NCBI GenBank assembly: GCA_028571685.1
Contig: CM053143.1
Coordinates: 140,340,829 to 140,404,828 of the forward strand
Direction of reading: 5' to 3'
From: Heterohyrax brucei
Taxonomy: Eukaryota > Chordata > Mammalia > Hyracoidea > Procaviidae
DNA length: 64,000 bases
The notes beneath the pieces are model-generated. The model saw only the letters and a list, made by a program, of their open reading frames with translations. It did not search any database and was not told where the DNA came from. Position numbers and translations under genes: made by a program. Of this stretch, positions 1 through 11,200 are shown one piece after another (the first letter of the stretch is position 1; every line of letters begins with the position of its first letter).

Positions 1-455
1 ATAATGCACAGAGACCTGGAGATAGAACGCCAGAAGGGAGAATCATGCTTGGCATTTCTTAAGCTGAAAGAACTGAAGACAAAAAAAGCCTCAAGTTGCA
101 ATACTGATAGATTCTGTGGGCAAAACACTGAACAGTGCAGGAAACATCTAAAGATCTAAAGAAGATGGAAGGAAAAGACAAGTCACTGTATCAGAAAAGG
201 GAAACCCTGGTAGCACAGTGCTTAAATGCCTGTTAACTGTAAGATCAGCAGTTCGAATCTGCCGGGTACTCTTTGGAAGCTCTGCGGGGCAGTTCAACTA
301 TGAGTCGTAACCGACTTGATGGCACTGGGTTTGGTTTTCTGGTTATACCAAAAGAGATCTGTTTGGTCAGTGCACAGGTTCACACATGATCCAAGAACAA
401 GTGGTCCTGAAGGAAGAGGCCCACGCTGTGCTGACGGCATGGTGGAAAACATTTA
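1..455 (+). mobile_element. RTE-clade LINE fragment, interrupted by an AfroSINE
   Basis: 1-198 and 343-455 resemble successive parts of the RTE open reading frame, upstream of and into the reverse transcriptase region. Compare 58520-58660 and 59030-59100, which carry the same word order. The gap is filled by the SINE at 199-342. Heavily mutated; it lies in an LNX1 intron in gene sense. Confidence 0.65.
199..342 (+). mobile_element. AfroSINE, short form
   Basis: GGGAAACCCTGGTAGCACAG head, an AGTTCGAATCTGCC B-box-like core, a GGGCAGTTC..GAGTCG..GACTTGATGGCA 3' domain and a GTTTGGTTTTCTGG end. Confidence 0.85.
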
Positions 456-825
456 TGACAAATCTTGGATTGGCCTAAATTTAGAAAGTTAGTTTATGAT
501 AGGATAAAAGCTCACATTTAAAGTCACTTACTAACAGTAAATCCCAGTGTCGTTGATCACACAGCTGCCAGATTTCCCCATAGGAAGTGAAATGATTCAG
601 CTTAAGGAAAACATGCCCACATACTCATCAGTCCCAACTGAAAGGAATTATTTTAAAAGGCTTAATGTCTTTGGTTCCTACTTTTAAAATGAAATTAAAA
701 TAGTAAACTCAACTAAAAAGTACTTAATTCTAATGAAATAAAGTTAGGAGCACCAATATCTACTTGAACAACAGGGTTTTGTTCACTGATATATCCCAAG
801 TGCCTAGAATATCACAAACACGAAA

Positions 826-950
826 AAGCCTCATTGCCATCAATCTGATTCGGATTCACAGTGGCACTACAGGACACAGCAGAACTGCCCTGCTGGATTT
901 GCAAGGAGAGACTGGTGGATTTCAACTGGCACCTAGACATCTGTGGAAAG
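826..950 (-). mobile_element. AfroSINE 3' fragment, diverged
   Basis: Reverse-strand match: CATCAATCTGATTCGGATTC, then AGGACACAGCAGAACTGCCC and a decayed TGGTGGATTTCAA segment. The tRNA-like head is lost. Open frames here on either strand are SINE-derived. Confidence 0.6.
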
Positions 951-1119
951 TTGTTCAAAGCAATTCTTTTCAATGTTGAAAGGTCTAGAAACACAGCCAG
1001 ATGCACTTGTGACTTACCACATTGTACTAAACACCCTAATACTGGAATGTTTTAGACAGAAAGGCTGATAACTTGTCCATATGAAGTAGCAGAGTCAGAA
1101 GGTCGGTCCAAAGAGATAA

Positions 1120-1365
1120 TGAAAAAATACACTTCTAATCAAGGATCACTCCCTGGAGAAGGCCATCAGGCTTGGTACAGTGCAGGGTCAGCACAAAACA
1201 ATAAGACTCTCAATGAAATGGACTGACACAGTGGCTGCAATGAGGGGCTTAAGCCTAAGAACGATTGTGGACATGGCTCCAGACTGGGCAGTGTTTCACT
1301 CTATTGTGCACAGGGTCACTATGGGTTGGGACCGACTCAACAGCACCTAACAACAACAATCAGCA
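1120..1365 (+). mobile_element. RTE-clade LINE, 3' end
   Basis: Starts near AGGATCACTCCCTGGAGAAG and ends in CACAGGGTCACTATGGGTTG..CTCAACAGCACC and TAACAACAACAATC, the typical 3' terminus of this family. Severely 5'-truncated. Confidence 0.75.
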
Positions 1366-2896
1366 CTCAATAAGAAACACTGACAGCACATTTCAAGTAC
1401 TGTTGTATCTACCTATAAAGGTATTTTACTAAAGCAAAGCTGGGAAATATTAAGACAGTGATTAGATTGTGTCCCTGGAGAAGAACCTAACTCTGTTAAC
1501 TCCTTTCATCCCCAAACTGGGCACACAGCCCCCTGATGCGAACGTAATGCTCTGATGATATCTGAGAATGCAGTCAGTGAACCAACCATTCTGTAGACAT
1601 GGTAACACACCATGCTCCTACAAGATGAATTTACCGCTACAATGTAATCTCAATGTGAAATACAGGAGATGATTATTTTACAAGAAAAATAGGATCTGAA
1701 ATTTCATTTAATAATATTCTTACTGAAAGCTATCATTTTGGTAAAAAACACTGATTACTGTAAATGATGTGTATGTGCCACAAAGGACACAAAACAAAAC
1801 TGAACTACATTTTAACGGTAACCACCAAGTAAACCCAGTTTGTTTTATTTCGAGTGGGAGACAGCAAATCCCTAACATGTAAAAGGCTTGTTTAATAGCT
1901 TAGCAGGGTTGGTAACAAACATTAATGACCACCTTCATCACTTAGCAAAATATTTCATGAGACTTTTTATTGTTTTTCTTTAAAAATAGTGAGTAGTTAA
2001 GTTACAGTTTATAAAACAAACAGCCGTATCTTGATTTTTATCAACACGAAAATTCTATTTTCTCTCAACTTCCTGTACTACACACAGGGTGGATAAACAG
2101 GACTGGAGCTCCTGACACCATTTACTGGAACTCTGATTTTGCACTTTGCCTGCATCTATGTTAACACTAAGTCAGCTTCCACTAGATATAAACAGTTTCT
2201 TCTACTTTTGACTTCAGCAGAGGATTCTCCTCACTTGTAGAAGACCTGTGCGGGCTTTCCTTCTCACATTCCTTTTCCAACTTGCTATTCCCTTTACTAC
2301 TGGTTTCTTTTCTGCCTGAATAGGAATTGTTTTTTACACTCTTTAAATGTACAATTTCCATTCACTTTGCATGCGTTACTACCAGCTAACAAACATGTAG
2401 AATGATGAAGAAACCGCTATCTTCCAAAGGCTAAAATAACCTCCATAAACTTAGGTTTTTCCACCTGGCCCCCAACTGAGGTTATTTATTCAAACGATTT
2501 TTGCCTTCATTAGAAAGTATTGATATATCCCTAAGGAGAAATGAGATATCCATAAATATGTCTGAATTTGGTTTATCAGTAATGATTTGTGCATCTCCAA
2601 CTCTGTTACTACAAATTGAAACATTAGGTCTTTAGTTAAAGCAAAAATACGGTTATCTTTCCCAGGAGAAGTATAAACACCTTAGGTTCATTATTATTAT
2701 TATTATTATTTTTAATGGTCAGCTGTGAAAAACTGATGCAGGTAACAGAGGCCACCTGGCTATAATACAATTTTGACCGAGGCCTGTGATACTCCTTAGC
2801 TTTAAGGGAGGAAAAAAAAGCCAACAAATGGAAGGGGAGCCCAATCACAGCAGTTAAACCTAACTGTCCATATACATTGGTTCTATTCTATTTCAG
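1366..2896. other. LNX1 intron without recognised elements
   Basis: AT-rich unique-looking sequence up to the LNX1 exon acceptor. The only simple repeat noted is an ATT run at 2690-2711. No further LNX1 exon could be read here. Confidence 0.5.
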
Positions 2897-3055
2897 ACAC
2901 TTGTATAACTGTAAAGATGTCATACTACGAAGAAACACTGCTGGAAGTCTGGGCTTCTGCATTGTAGGAGGTTATGAAGAACACAATGGGAACAAACCTT
3001 TTTTTATCAAGTCCATTGTTGAAGGAACACCAGCATACAATGATGGAAGAATCAG
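2897..3055 (+). CDS. LNX1: LNX1 penultimate coding exon (first two thirds of PDZ4)
   Basis: 159-nt exon between a pyrimidine-rich acceptor ending TATTTCAG (2889-2896) and a donor GTAATC at 3056. It enters with the third base of a split codon and leaves with two bases of an Arg codon. It encodes 52 whole codons, [10 protein letters not shown] through YNDGRI, including the GLGF-type loop of the PDZ domain. A TTG just upstream extends the open frame, but that is intron sequence and not a start. Confidence 0.93.
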
Positions 3056-3641
3056 GTAATCATAATTACTGTTTAACAACAAAAATACGTATCAAAATGT
3101 TCTTATTTTTAGAAATAAAGCATGTAATTATGAAAAATAACAAAAAATGAAGACTACTAATCATTTTTATCCAATGTGGAGAACACCTTATTCCTCCTCA
3201 AATTTAAGTTTATATTTTGCTATTCTTTTCTTAGGGCGGGGGGGGGCGTAAGAAATTAAAATCATGCATAACATTCAACATCTAAGAAACTCAAAACAAT
3301 TCCATTTACTCTTGGTCCCACACTATCACTTCTTTCCAATACCAGCTGAATGGATGGGAGAGCTGGAGGATTTAAGTGAGGGGTGCAACCTTAATTCTAA
3401 ATAATGCCATTAAAGTTGACAGATGCAACCAAAACTTTGAGCCATGAAAATAATTAATTTCAAGTGTGGATTAAGCACTAATCTTGTATCCTGTTTTGTT
3501 TTTAGATGTGGTGATATTCTTCTTGCTGTCAACGGCAGAAGTACATCAGGAATGTTGCACGCTTGCTTGGCAAGGATGCTGAAAGAACTTAAAGGAAGAA
3601 TTACTCTCACTATTGTTTCTTGGCCTGGCACTTTTCTATAG
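2897..3641 (+). CDS. LNX1: LNX1, 3'-terminal part (two last coding exons, PDZ4 and C-terminus)
   Basis: Partial gene; only the last 97 residues are here (exons 2897-3055 and 3506-3641, intron 3056-3505). They form a complete PDZ domain: a [10 protein letters not shown] carboxylate-binding loop, then [35 protein letters not shown] and the closing [15 protein letters not shown]. This matches the fourth PDZ domain and C-terminus of LNX1, an E3 ubiquitin ligase with an N-terminal RING finger, a NUMB-binding motif and four PDZ domains that promotes NUMB degradation and binds membrane-protein tails. In the roughly 730-residue family protein this is about residue 632 to the end. The RING, NUMB-binding motif and PDZ1-3 are upstream of the window. 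Splice phases agree (AG at exon end, A at exon start, giving Arg) and the frame is open to TAG 3639-3641. The gene converges on FIP1L1. LNX2 is a paralogue, but the sequence and the FIP1L1 neighbour favour LNX1. Confidence 0.93.
3141..3292 (+). repeat. Diverged direct duplication, copy 1 (last LNX1 intron)
   Basis: Roughly 70% identical by eye to 3816-3972. Both start with CAAAAAATGA, keep the order of short matches such as TTTTTAT, ATGT and CTATTC, and end in CTAAGAAACT. It could be a local duplication or two copies of an unrecognised old interspersed repeat. Confidence 0.5.
3506..3641 (+). CDS. LNX1: LNX1 terminal coding exon
   Basis: The acceptor is TTTTGTTTTTAG, ending at 3505. The coding part is 136 nt: one base completing Arg, 44 codons ([11 protein letters not shown] to SWPGTFL) and TAG. 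It supplies the second alpha helix and last beta strand of PDZ4. The ATG at 3444 that opens the longer frame lies in the intron, so it is not used. Confidence 0.93.
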
Positions 3642-3930
3642 AATTAATGGAGTCACTGAAAAACAGAAAATCATGAAATAGGCTAATTAATTTGAAACAA
3701 TGTATTTATCTTGTGAATTTTTATATTTAAACCATACATTGTTAAAACGTAAACACTAATGTCAGGAAATGTATGATCTCATGAAAGTCAGCTACACCTC
3801 AGAAAAAGTAATTCTCAAAAAATGAGGACCACAAATAGTTTTTATTCTATGTAGAGGAGGACTTCATCATTCTACAACTTTACGTTTGTATTTTTCTATT
3901 CAATAAAAGCCCTTCAAGAGCTGAAATCGT
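3642..3930 (+). other. LNX1: LNX1 3' untranslated region (inferred)
   Basis: AT-rich sequence after the LNX1 stop, running to the first good poly(A) signal. The exact cleavage site cannot be read from the sequence. Later AATAAA copies at 4080-4085 and 4810-4815 would give longer 3' ends, the last approaching the FIP1L1 3' end. Confidence 0.55.
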
Positions 3931-3972
3931 TTGCATGCCCCACTGAATTCCAACCATACAACTAAGAAACTG
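3816..3972 (+). repeat. Diverged direct duplication, copy 2 (LNX1 3'UTR)
   Basis: Partner of 3141-3292 at an offset of about 675 bp. In this copy the position after CTATTC reads AATAAA, the likely LNX1 poly(A) signal, where copy 1 has TTTTCT. Confidence 0.5.
3902..3907 (+). promoter_or_regulatory. LNX1: Candidate LNX1 poly(A) signal AATAAA
   Basis: The first canonical hexamer after the LNX1 stop, 261 nt downstream of TAG. It sits at the right edge of a block that resembles the last LNX1 intron (see 3141-3292). Confidence 0.6.
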
Positions 3973-4955
3973 GTATGTGCTGAGTTCTGCAAAGCGTACA
4001 TTATGGGCATTTAAAAAATAATTAAAGCCAGAGGATTTTAAAAGTGCACTACAGAAAAATGTTCCTTTAATCAAATGAGAATAAATATTTTTTAAAAAAT
4101 TATAGCTGTCTGTAATGTGATACTCATTAGTTCATTTCTATTGCCATTATTTAAAAAATTCTAGTAATTCATTCTCTCGTAAATACCAAATTACCTGTTA
4201 CTACCACAAACAAACATCTCCTAGGATTATCTTTACAAATTCACAATTATAAACTTGCATTTTCTTACTTTCAGTAATGATTAACCTAAAGCACCTGCTA
4301 TTAAGTTTATTTTTCTTCACCATTTACCTTGCAGCTGTATCAACAACTCCACATACTGTTGTACCAAAGAGCCCCGCAGGAAGTGTCAAGGGAGGCCACA
4401 TCAGCTTCATCCTGACATGGCCATGAGGCCATTCAAATTTGTCTCGTAGTGACCAAAGCCTGCTAGAAACTACACCAAGGATGAGTTATTTCATACAGGC
4501 CACGCAAACACGTCATAGATTTTATTAATTTGGATATAAAAGTGCCCCACCTAGTTTCACCAAAAACCCAAATTTGCAACACCTGCTATGAAAAAGCTGT
4601 GATATCAAAAATGTGTACAAGTCTTTGAATACAGAGTGAGAGGACAGTGCAGTAATGATAAAGACTAGCGTTTACCCTTGGGGCTCTGAGATACCTTTGG
4701 ACACCTTTTACAACACAACCTCTCTCTCAGGAGACTGGTCTTTAACTCAAGAAAGTCATGCCCCCAAAGAGACTAGACCTTTATCAAGATACTGTGTATG
4801 TACTTGAGTAATAAACACTTCGTAGCTTTAAAGAGCTAAACATAGGAAGCTCTTTAAAGTCCTCATTCAGTGACTCGCTCAAATTTTTTCTTAGCTATAA
4901 AGTTATTGTTTTTGTTTTTCTCCCCCAATATTACCAGACAAAGATTTTTAACTTA
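3931..4955. other. LNX1-FIP1L1 intergenic interval
   Basis: About 1 kb between the inferred 3' ends of two convergent genes. It is AT-rich and carries extra AATAAA hexamers on + (4080, 4810) and TTTATT (an AATAAA on -) at 4521-4526. I see no exon and no recent mobile element. 4620-4760 may be an eroded old repeat. Confidence 0.5.
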
Positions 4956-5107
4956 ACATGAAAAATTCTTTTTTATTTTGGGAAAAAAAGTTAACTTTTT
5001 AATACTAGCAGAACAAGATGAATTCCTTAAACATCATCCAGAAAAATAACAGAATTGATAGAGACTCTCTTCCTGGCACTAACAGACACAGAAGGCAGCA
5101 CCCGGGC
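4955..5107 (-). other. FIP1L1: FIP1L1 3' untranslated region (short, inferred)
   Basis: About 150 nt from the stop to just past the AATAAA. It has U-rich stretches, and no repeat is inserted. The cleavage position is estimated 15-20 nt past the hexamer. Confidence 0.65.
4972..4977 (-). promoter_or_regulatory. FIP1L1: FIP1L1 poly(A) signal AATAAA
   Basis: TTTATT on the + strand, that is AATAAA in gene sense, 131 nt after the stop codon and followed by A-rich then U-rich sequence. It is the first canonical hexamer in the 3'UTR. Confidence 0.75.
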
Positions 5108-5255
5108 CTACTCTGCAGGAGCTGTTTCGGAGCTCTCGGGCTCAGGTGCAGGCTCAGTACCAGCCTCCTTTCCTTCTTTGCTTCTTTTCGATTTTTTGTG
5201 CTTGTGTCTCCTGTGACTGTCTCCTTCTTCACTTTCATGGCGACGTCTACTATTG
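5108..5255 (-). CDS. FIP1L1: FIP1L1 terminal coding exon
   Basis: 148 coding nt from acceptor TCTCCCCTCCAG to TAG at 5110-5108. It encodes [20 protein letters not shown], then [12 protein letters not shown], and ends ETAPAE. The Lys/Arg/His cluster looks like a nuclear-localisation and RNA-contact region. The last residues differ slightly from the human ending as I recall it, consistent with an ortholog. Confidence 0.95.
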
Positions 5256-8200
5256 CTGGAGGGGAGAAAGGAGAAAGCTGTTGTAAAACTGTCTGAGAAG
5301 GCAAACAGCCACAAAAACCAGCACTCTGTCTAGATGAATCCTTAATATTACATTGGATTTTAAATATTTTCTTCCTTTTCCTTCTCTCTTGCGCATTTTG
5401 GGGATTGATTCGTTTATGTGTCTTTTATACAAACATTATGTTTACATTCTAAGTTCATTTTCAGTGTTATCCCAGATTCCCAGTATCTATACACTATATT
5501 CTAAAAATCTAATTATAATTTAGAAACTGAAGTGATAAACCAGAACAGGCAATAGTTTACAGTTAGTATTAAGACTTACTTTGGAGAATGCAAGGCCTCC
5601 AATTTTGATTAAACTGAACACAACTTTGCTTAATGTTTACCATTAAAAATTGATTCATATGCCAAAAGTCCATCTCTCCAAATGAGATACTATCAACATC
5701 TTATTTTTTATCCCACACCAATTTTGTTTCACAGATAACTAAATGTAGTCTCATTCATTAGATGTAAGGATCTTGTTGAAACCTCCTATTTCACCCAACT
5801 ATTCCAACAGGTTATTCTGAATCTTCGAGTTAAAACTACATATGTTTTTCTGGTTATTTGAAAGTCTTTAGTTTTATCTCATGAAGTCAAATTTCAGCTT
5901 CAAAATGAACTCACTATCTCCTTACAGAACTAACCTGCGAGATGACTTGTGTCTGGTCTCCTCTTTCTCCCTGTGCCGTCTTTCTCTGTGTCGCTCCTCT
6001 TTCTCCCTGCTGGCTCTGTGACGCTCATACCCTCTTTCTGCATACTCCCTGTATCTGTATCGCTCTTCATCACTGAAAGGGAAAAGAAACAAGTTTTTTA
6101 ACTACTGGGCTACTAAAAGTAGAGTAACATTTGCTACACAATATATTCTCCCTACAGTTCAAGAATATAAACTTCATGTAGCAGGTTGCCTTCAGTGCAT
6201 CGTGGCAAATACTTCAGTGCAATACACAGTTTTACGTTGGCTCTGCCAATTACCATTTGTGATCAATGGCAAGTTATTAAACTTCACAGCATGTTCTCTT
6301 CAATCAAAAGGTGTAAATAAGTGTTTCTATCTTAAGAGACACTATTTCAGGACTCCATTACTATTTACACTAAGCACACTGCCCAGTGACTGCAAACACA
6401 GAGCACAGAAGCTGGTATTTTATCCCTGACTTAGTAACAATAATGTGCCAAGCACTGAGCTAGGCTCTAGGGACAGGAAAAACAAACACGGCACAGACCA
6501 CGCCTTGAGGACCACCATCTCAAATGGAAGATCGACATATGAACAATTAAGCCCACGTGAAATGCATAATCTAAGTAAGTACACATACAGAAGGAACACC
6601 AAGTCAACTGACAAGCTAGCAATACAAGAATTAAAAAAATAAAGGTATACTACTATGAAATAAGCATTGTCTCAAGGCATATTTGAGGAGAGTTTCCATT
6701 TGATAAAAGAATTAAAGCAAAGGCTGTTTAAGGAATGGTTTAGAATTTTACAAATTTTGTTACCATTTCAAAAATGACAAGACCCACTGTATATCACAAA
6801 GTTCTGGGGGTCTGAAATTAAGTGATGAATAATAATAATCATAACCTTCACTGACTATGTCTAAGACTGTTCACAATACATACATGTATTATCTCACAGG
6901 GGTTACTATATTTAAAGAGGTCACATATTTTGCCTTATAAAAGCCTCAATTTTTTTTGTATATTCAAATGATAGATTTTTTTATTATTTGAATTATTTGA
7001 ATTTTATTATTATTTGAATAGAACAAATGGTTTTAACACTCTAGTGTCAATAAATTAACAGAAATTAAAACCAACAGTATCTCCAACCTTAAATAAAAAT
7101 TCAATTTTATAGTATATTATCTAATAAAAGAAGACATACAAACAACATTTGGCATTACACCATTTCAGGTTGTGATATAATCTCTCCTCATTTTTCTGAC
7201 ACCTGAAGATTAGAGAATTCAGCCACCTGACTTTTGTTCTACATTTCTCTTAAGATTGAATACATTCAGCAACTATGGAAGTTTTAATACACAATGTGGA
7301 CAGACTCTAAAATCTGTCAAACAAACCACAACCAACAGAAAACAGATAAATGGGAGCTATTAAGAATCAAACACTTTTGCTCATCCAAAGACTTTATTAA
7401 TAGAATTAAAAGAACACCCACAGAATGGGAAAAAATATTTGGCAACTCTATGTCACACTGACGTCTGATCTCCATAATCTATAAGATACTACAAAATATC
7501 AATAAGAAGATGATAAATCATCCAATTAAGCGATGGGCAAAGGAGATGGACAGACATTTCTCTAAAGAGGAGACCCAGGCAGCCAAAAAACACATGCAGA
7601 CATGTTCACCATCTTTGGTTACTAAGGAAATTCAAATCAAGACGACAATGAGATACCATCTCACCCCAACAAGATTGGCCATGATCCCAAAAAACACAAA
7701 ATAACAAATGCTGCAGAGGCTGTGGTGAAGGTGGAACCCTCCTACACTGTTGGTGGGGTTGCAAAATGGCCCAGCCTCTTTGGAAAGCAATCTGGCACTT
7801 CCTTAAAAAAATGGATATTGATATACTATTTGACCCAATAATTCCACAACTCGGAATATATCCTACAGAATCAAGGCCTTTCACACCAACGGACACATGC
7901 ACAAGAAATGTTTATCGCAGCACAGTCCACAATAGCAAAAAGACGGAATCAACCCAGATGCCCAACAACAGAAGAATGGATAGGTAAACTATGGTACATA
8001 TACTCAATGAAGCCCTACGCAATGATAAAGAATAACGATGATTCCAGGAAACATCTCCTAACCTGGTTTCAACTGGAAGACATTATGTTGAGTGAGAGTA
8101 GTTAGCGACAAAAGGAAAAATATTGTATGAAACCCCTACAATAAGATCTCAAAAACAGACTTGTCTATAGAAGAAAAGACTCTCTGACAACTGCAAGGGA

Positions 8201-11200
8201 GGGGAGGGAGGAAGGTGGAGGGAAGAAGGGTGAGGGAGGGAGGGAGGGTTTAAATTAGATAGTTGCTAGAAATCTGGTTGGGTGAAATCAGTGATAGCAC
8301 ACATTAGAAACAAGAACATTATGTGGACTTCAGCATAACTTGAGTACTCCTTCCATCTTAACCCAATATTGCAAGCATGGAGTAGCTGGGGCGAGGGCGG
8401 GGACCATGTTCTTAGGCGAAATTGAGGCCATTTGGCACAACTAGCGTTTTGCTAAAAGGGCTCTCTGCACCCCAAATTGGTGAGTGGCGTCTGGGGTCTT
8501 AAAAGCTGCCAAGCTGCCATCCGAAGGCACAGCAAATGGTCCCAACTCAGCAGGAACGGATGCTCACTGAGGACCAAAATGACATGGGGTAAAGACAACC
8601 CAGAAGATAGAGAGACCCACATGAGTGGGTGCCTACATAGACTTGGGACCACAAGAACCAGATGGCGCCCGGCCACCACCAGTGATAGCCACGATGGACC
8701 TCACTAAGTTGAGTCTCACTGGCAACGCAAGAATAAAAAGGGGTGCATCCTGAGATCTCTACTAAAAGACCTCAAGTGATGGTCCAGCGGTTTCAGGGTT
8801 CCCCTGGGAGCATGGCCGCTGGCCCTGATGCTGCCCTTGCCCATAAATTATAACAAAGGTCCACTCTTCGGACACCAGTGGATTGGACTTGGCGATGCAG
8901 AGTGACCATATATTGGATGCACTTTAGGGTTCTATACATCTATAGGGTATCATCCTGCTGACCTCTGGCTGGAAGAAGGAGAGTGGATGGAGAGGAGGGG
9001 AAAGGAGACTGTTGGGAGGATGAGACATGTATGGCGCAGAGAGGAACAGTGTGCTGTCACTGGACAGGGAGAGCAGTGGAAGCTGCATATAGGTGGGCAT
9101 GTAAATTCATACGGGAATGTACATTTTCACTCGGTCATATTAAATAAATAAAAAAAGAAAGAAAATGTCAAAAAAAAAAAAAAAGGTTGAATACATTCCA
9201 ATCTAATAAAATGTGATCAGGTTTCCCAATCATAAAGAAAAAATAGGGAAAGCTTTCATGCTCCCCAAGACTTCCCTTCCTCCACATACAGATCCCAGTC
9301 TTTAGCAAATTAATCTTAAAATTCTAACACAATTACTGATCTAGTAACTTTACACTATCTCTTTGGTCACTAAAACTCAGAAAGGAAAAAAGAATTGAGT
9401 CTGGCGGTAAAAAAGAGGACTTAATGATCATGCTTCGGACTTCAGCTGTACCACATTTTAGAAATAAATGACACAGGGTACCCAGTCCATATAGCTTTGC
9501 AGGGAAGTATTTTGCTCAATTATCAAACCTCAGTAATGAGCCACAGCTGTTACCCAGTTAAAAGATGACTCTTCTGCCAGACTTTCAGCACCTCTTTCTT
9601 TGTATTCTTCATCTTCCACAGTACTTCAAGGTAGGATTACAGGCTTCCAATAAACAACTGCACAAGCCAACAAAGTCTTTTGAAGTAAGTAACGCAAAGC
9701 TAATGCCAGTGACTCCACATACATACATATAAGTTGCACCTCCATATCTGATTTGGACAGAATTACAGAAACTACCACAACCAGAGCTGACGGCAGAGGC
9801 AGAGAGGGTGGTCTTCCTGTACCACTTTAGACCAGCCCTCCTCTAGGTGCCTCCATTGACATTCCTCTCTCCAGCTTTCTCTCAATCCTTCATTTCTCAT
9901 ATTTTTGTTTTTAAAACCACAGAAGTCAACCCTTTCTACAATCTAACATCAGTAAACTCTCACTCAGAATGGATAAAAATATATTTCAGGGAACTTAATG
10001 ATGAAGAGTTTTGAGTTCTAAATATATGTTTAATAATTAGCGATTGCTAATGAAACCAGTAGTAAAGGAATCTAAATGGGGTTATCAGAAGACAGAATCT
10101 GGTGCAAGTACACCATATATTCAAGAAAAAGTCAGTCTAACCATGGTCGAGTAAGCGTAATAACAATGCTATGCTTAATACCAAATTATATTGCTGACGA
10201 GGCATTTATGATTGCCTGTGATACACTGTTTTTCTTTTAAATGTGATTTAAAAAAAGGAAAACTGACAGAAAGTACAGAACAGTAGAAAACAGGAGACAG
10301 AGAAAGCCCAGGATCAACCCTGATCTTGTCACTTACTAATTGGGTGACCCAAGGTAAGCTCCTTAACCTCCCAGTCTCAGTTTCCTTTTCTGAGAGATGG
10401 CCAACAACTCTTTCAAGTCTGTTTTACCTACTAGCAATAACATTTATAAAGTGCTTGGGACAGGAGCAAGTGCTCCATAAACAGCAGCTATCATCATGTA
10501 GGCTCCCTGTCTTCAGTGAATTTAATGCTTAATTTTCAGAAAACTTTTTTAAAAAAGAAATGAATGACCCTGTAATAATTACTATTCATCTAGAATAGAA
10601 TAACCCACCAGCACTATGGCAAAAGGATATTGGATTTAACTCCTCTAAAATACTGAGACTCTTACAATGACTCAAACTGGATTTACATAAAAATAATTAA
10701 GGTCAATTATCTCATAATTTGTCATTCATAACCTTCTCTTCCCCTCTTGCTCTCAAATCAACTCCTGTTGGCTTTGGTGCCTGTGGATTTTGAATGCAGC
10801 CATATGGTGGGAAGTTTACCACAGATGGTGGATAACTTAGTCCCACACACATAACGTACAGACCTTCTTTCATGCCCCTTTCTGATATGCAGAAGCAGCA
10901 CAAAGGTTTCTCTAGGCCTGGAAATAATTAGAACTCATTTCAAGCACCCTAGAATGACTAGCCTTCTTTCTGGCCCACAATTAAGCTGTCTAAAACACAG
11001 ATGTTGAAACTGGTCTGCAATTTTCAAAACAATAACCCTGTAATTTGTAACACAACACAACATGCTGTATTACTAAAATGTCAGTCTTCAGGAAAAAGTC
11101 TTTTCTTATACTTCATTTGGCTTTTCAGACTATGCTTCATTCCTGGAATAATTCAGAATAACAGAAATTCCTTCACCTACTGCCTCTCTGGCCTTAAACT

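Noticed and set aside
3444-3505. ATG at 3444 as an alternative LNX1 start
   Set aside because: It lies in the intron before the 3506 acceptor; the PDZ domain would lose its first two thirds.
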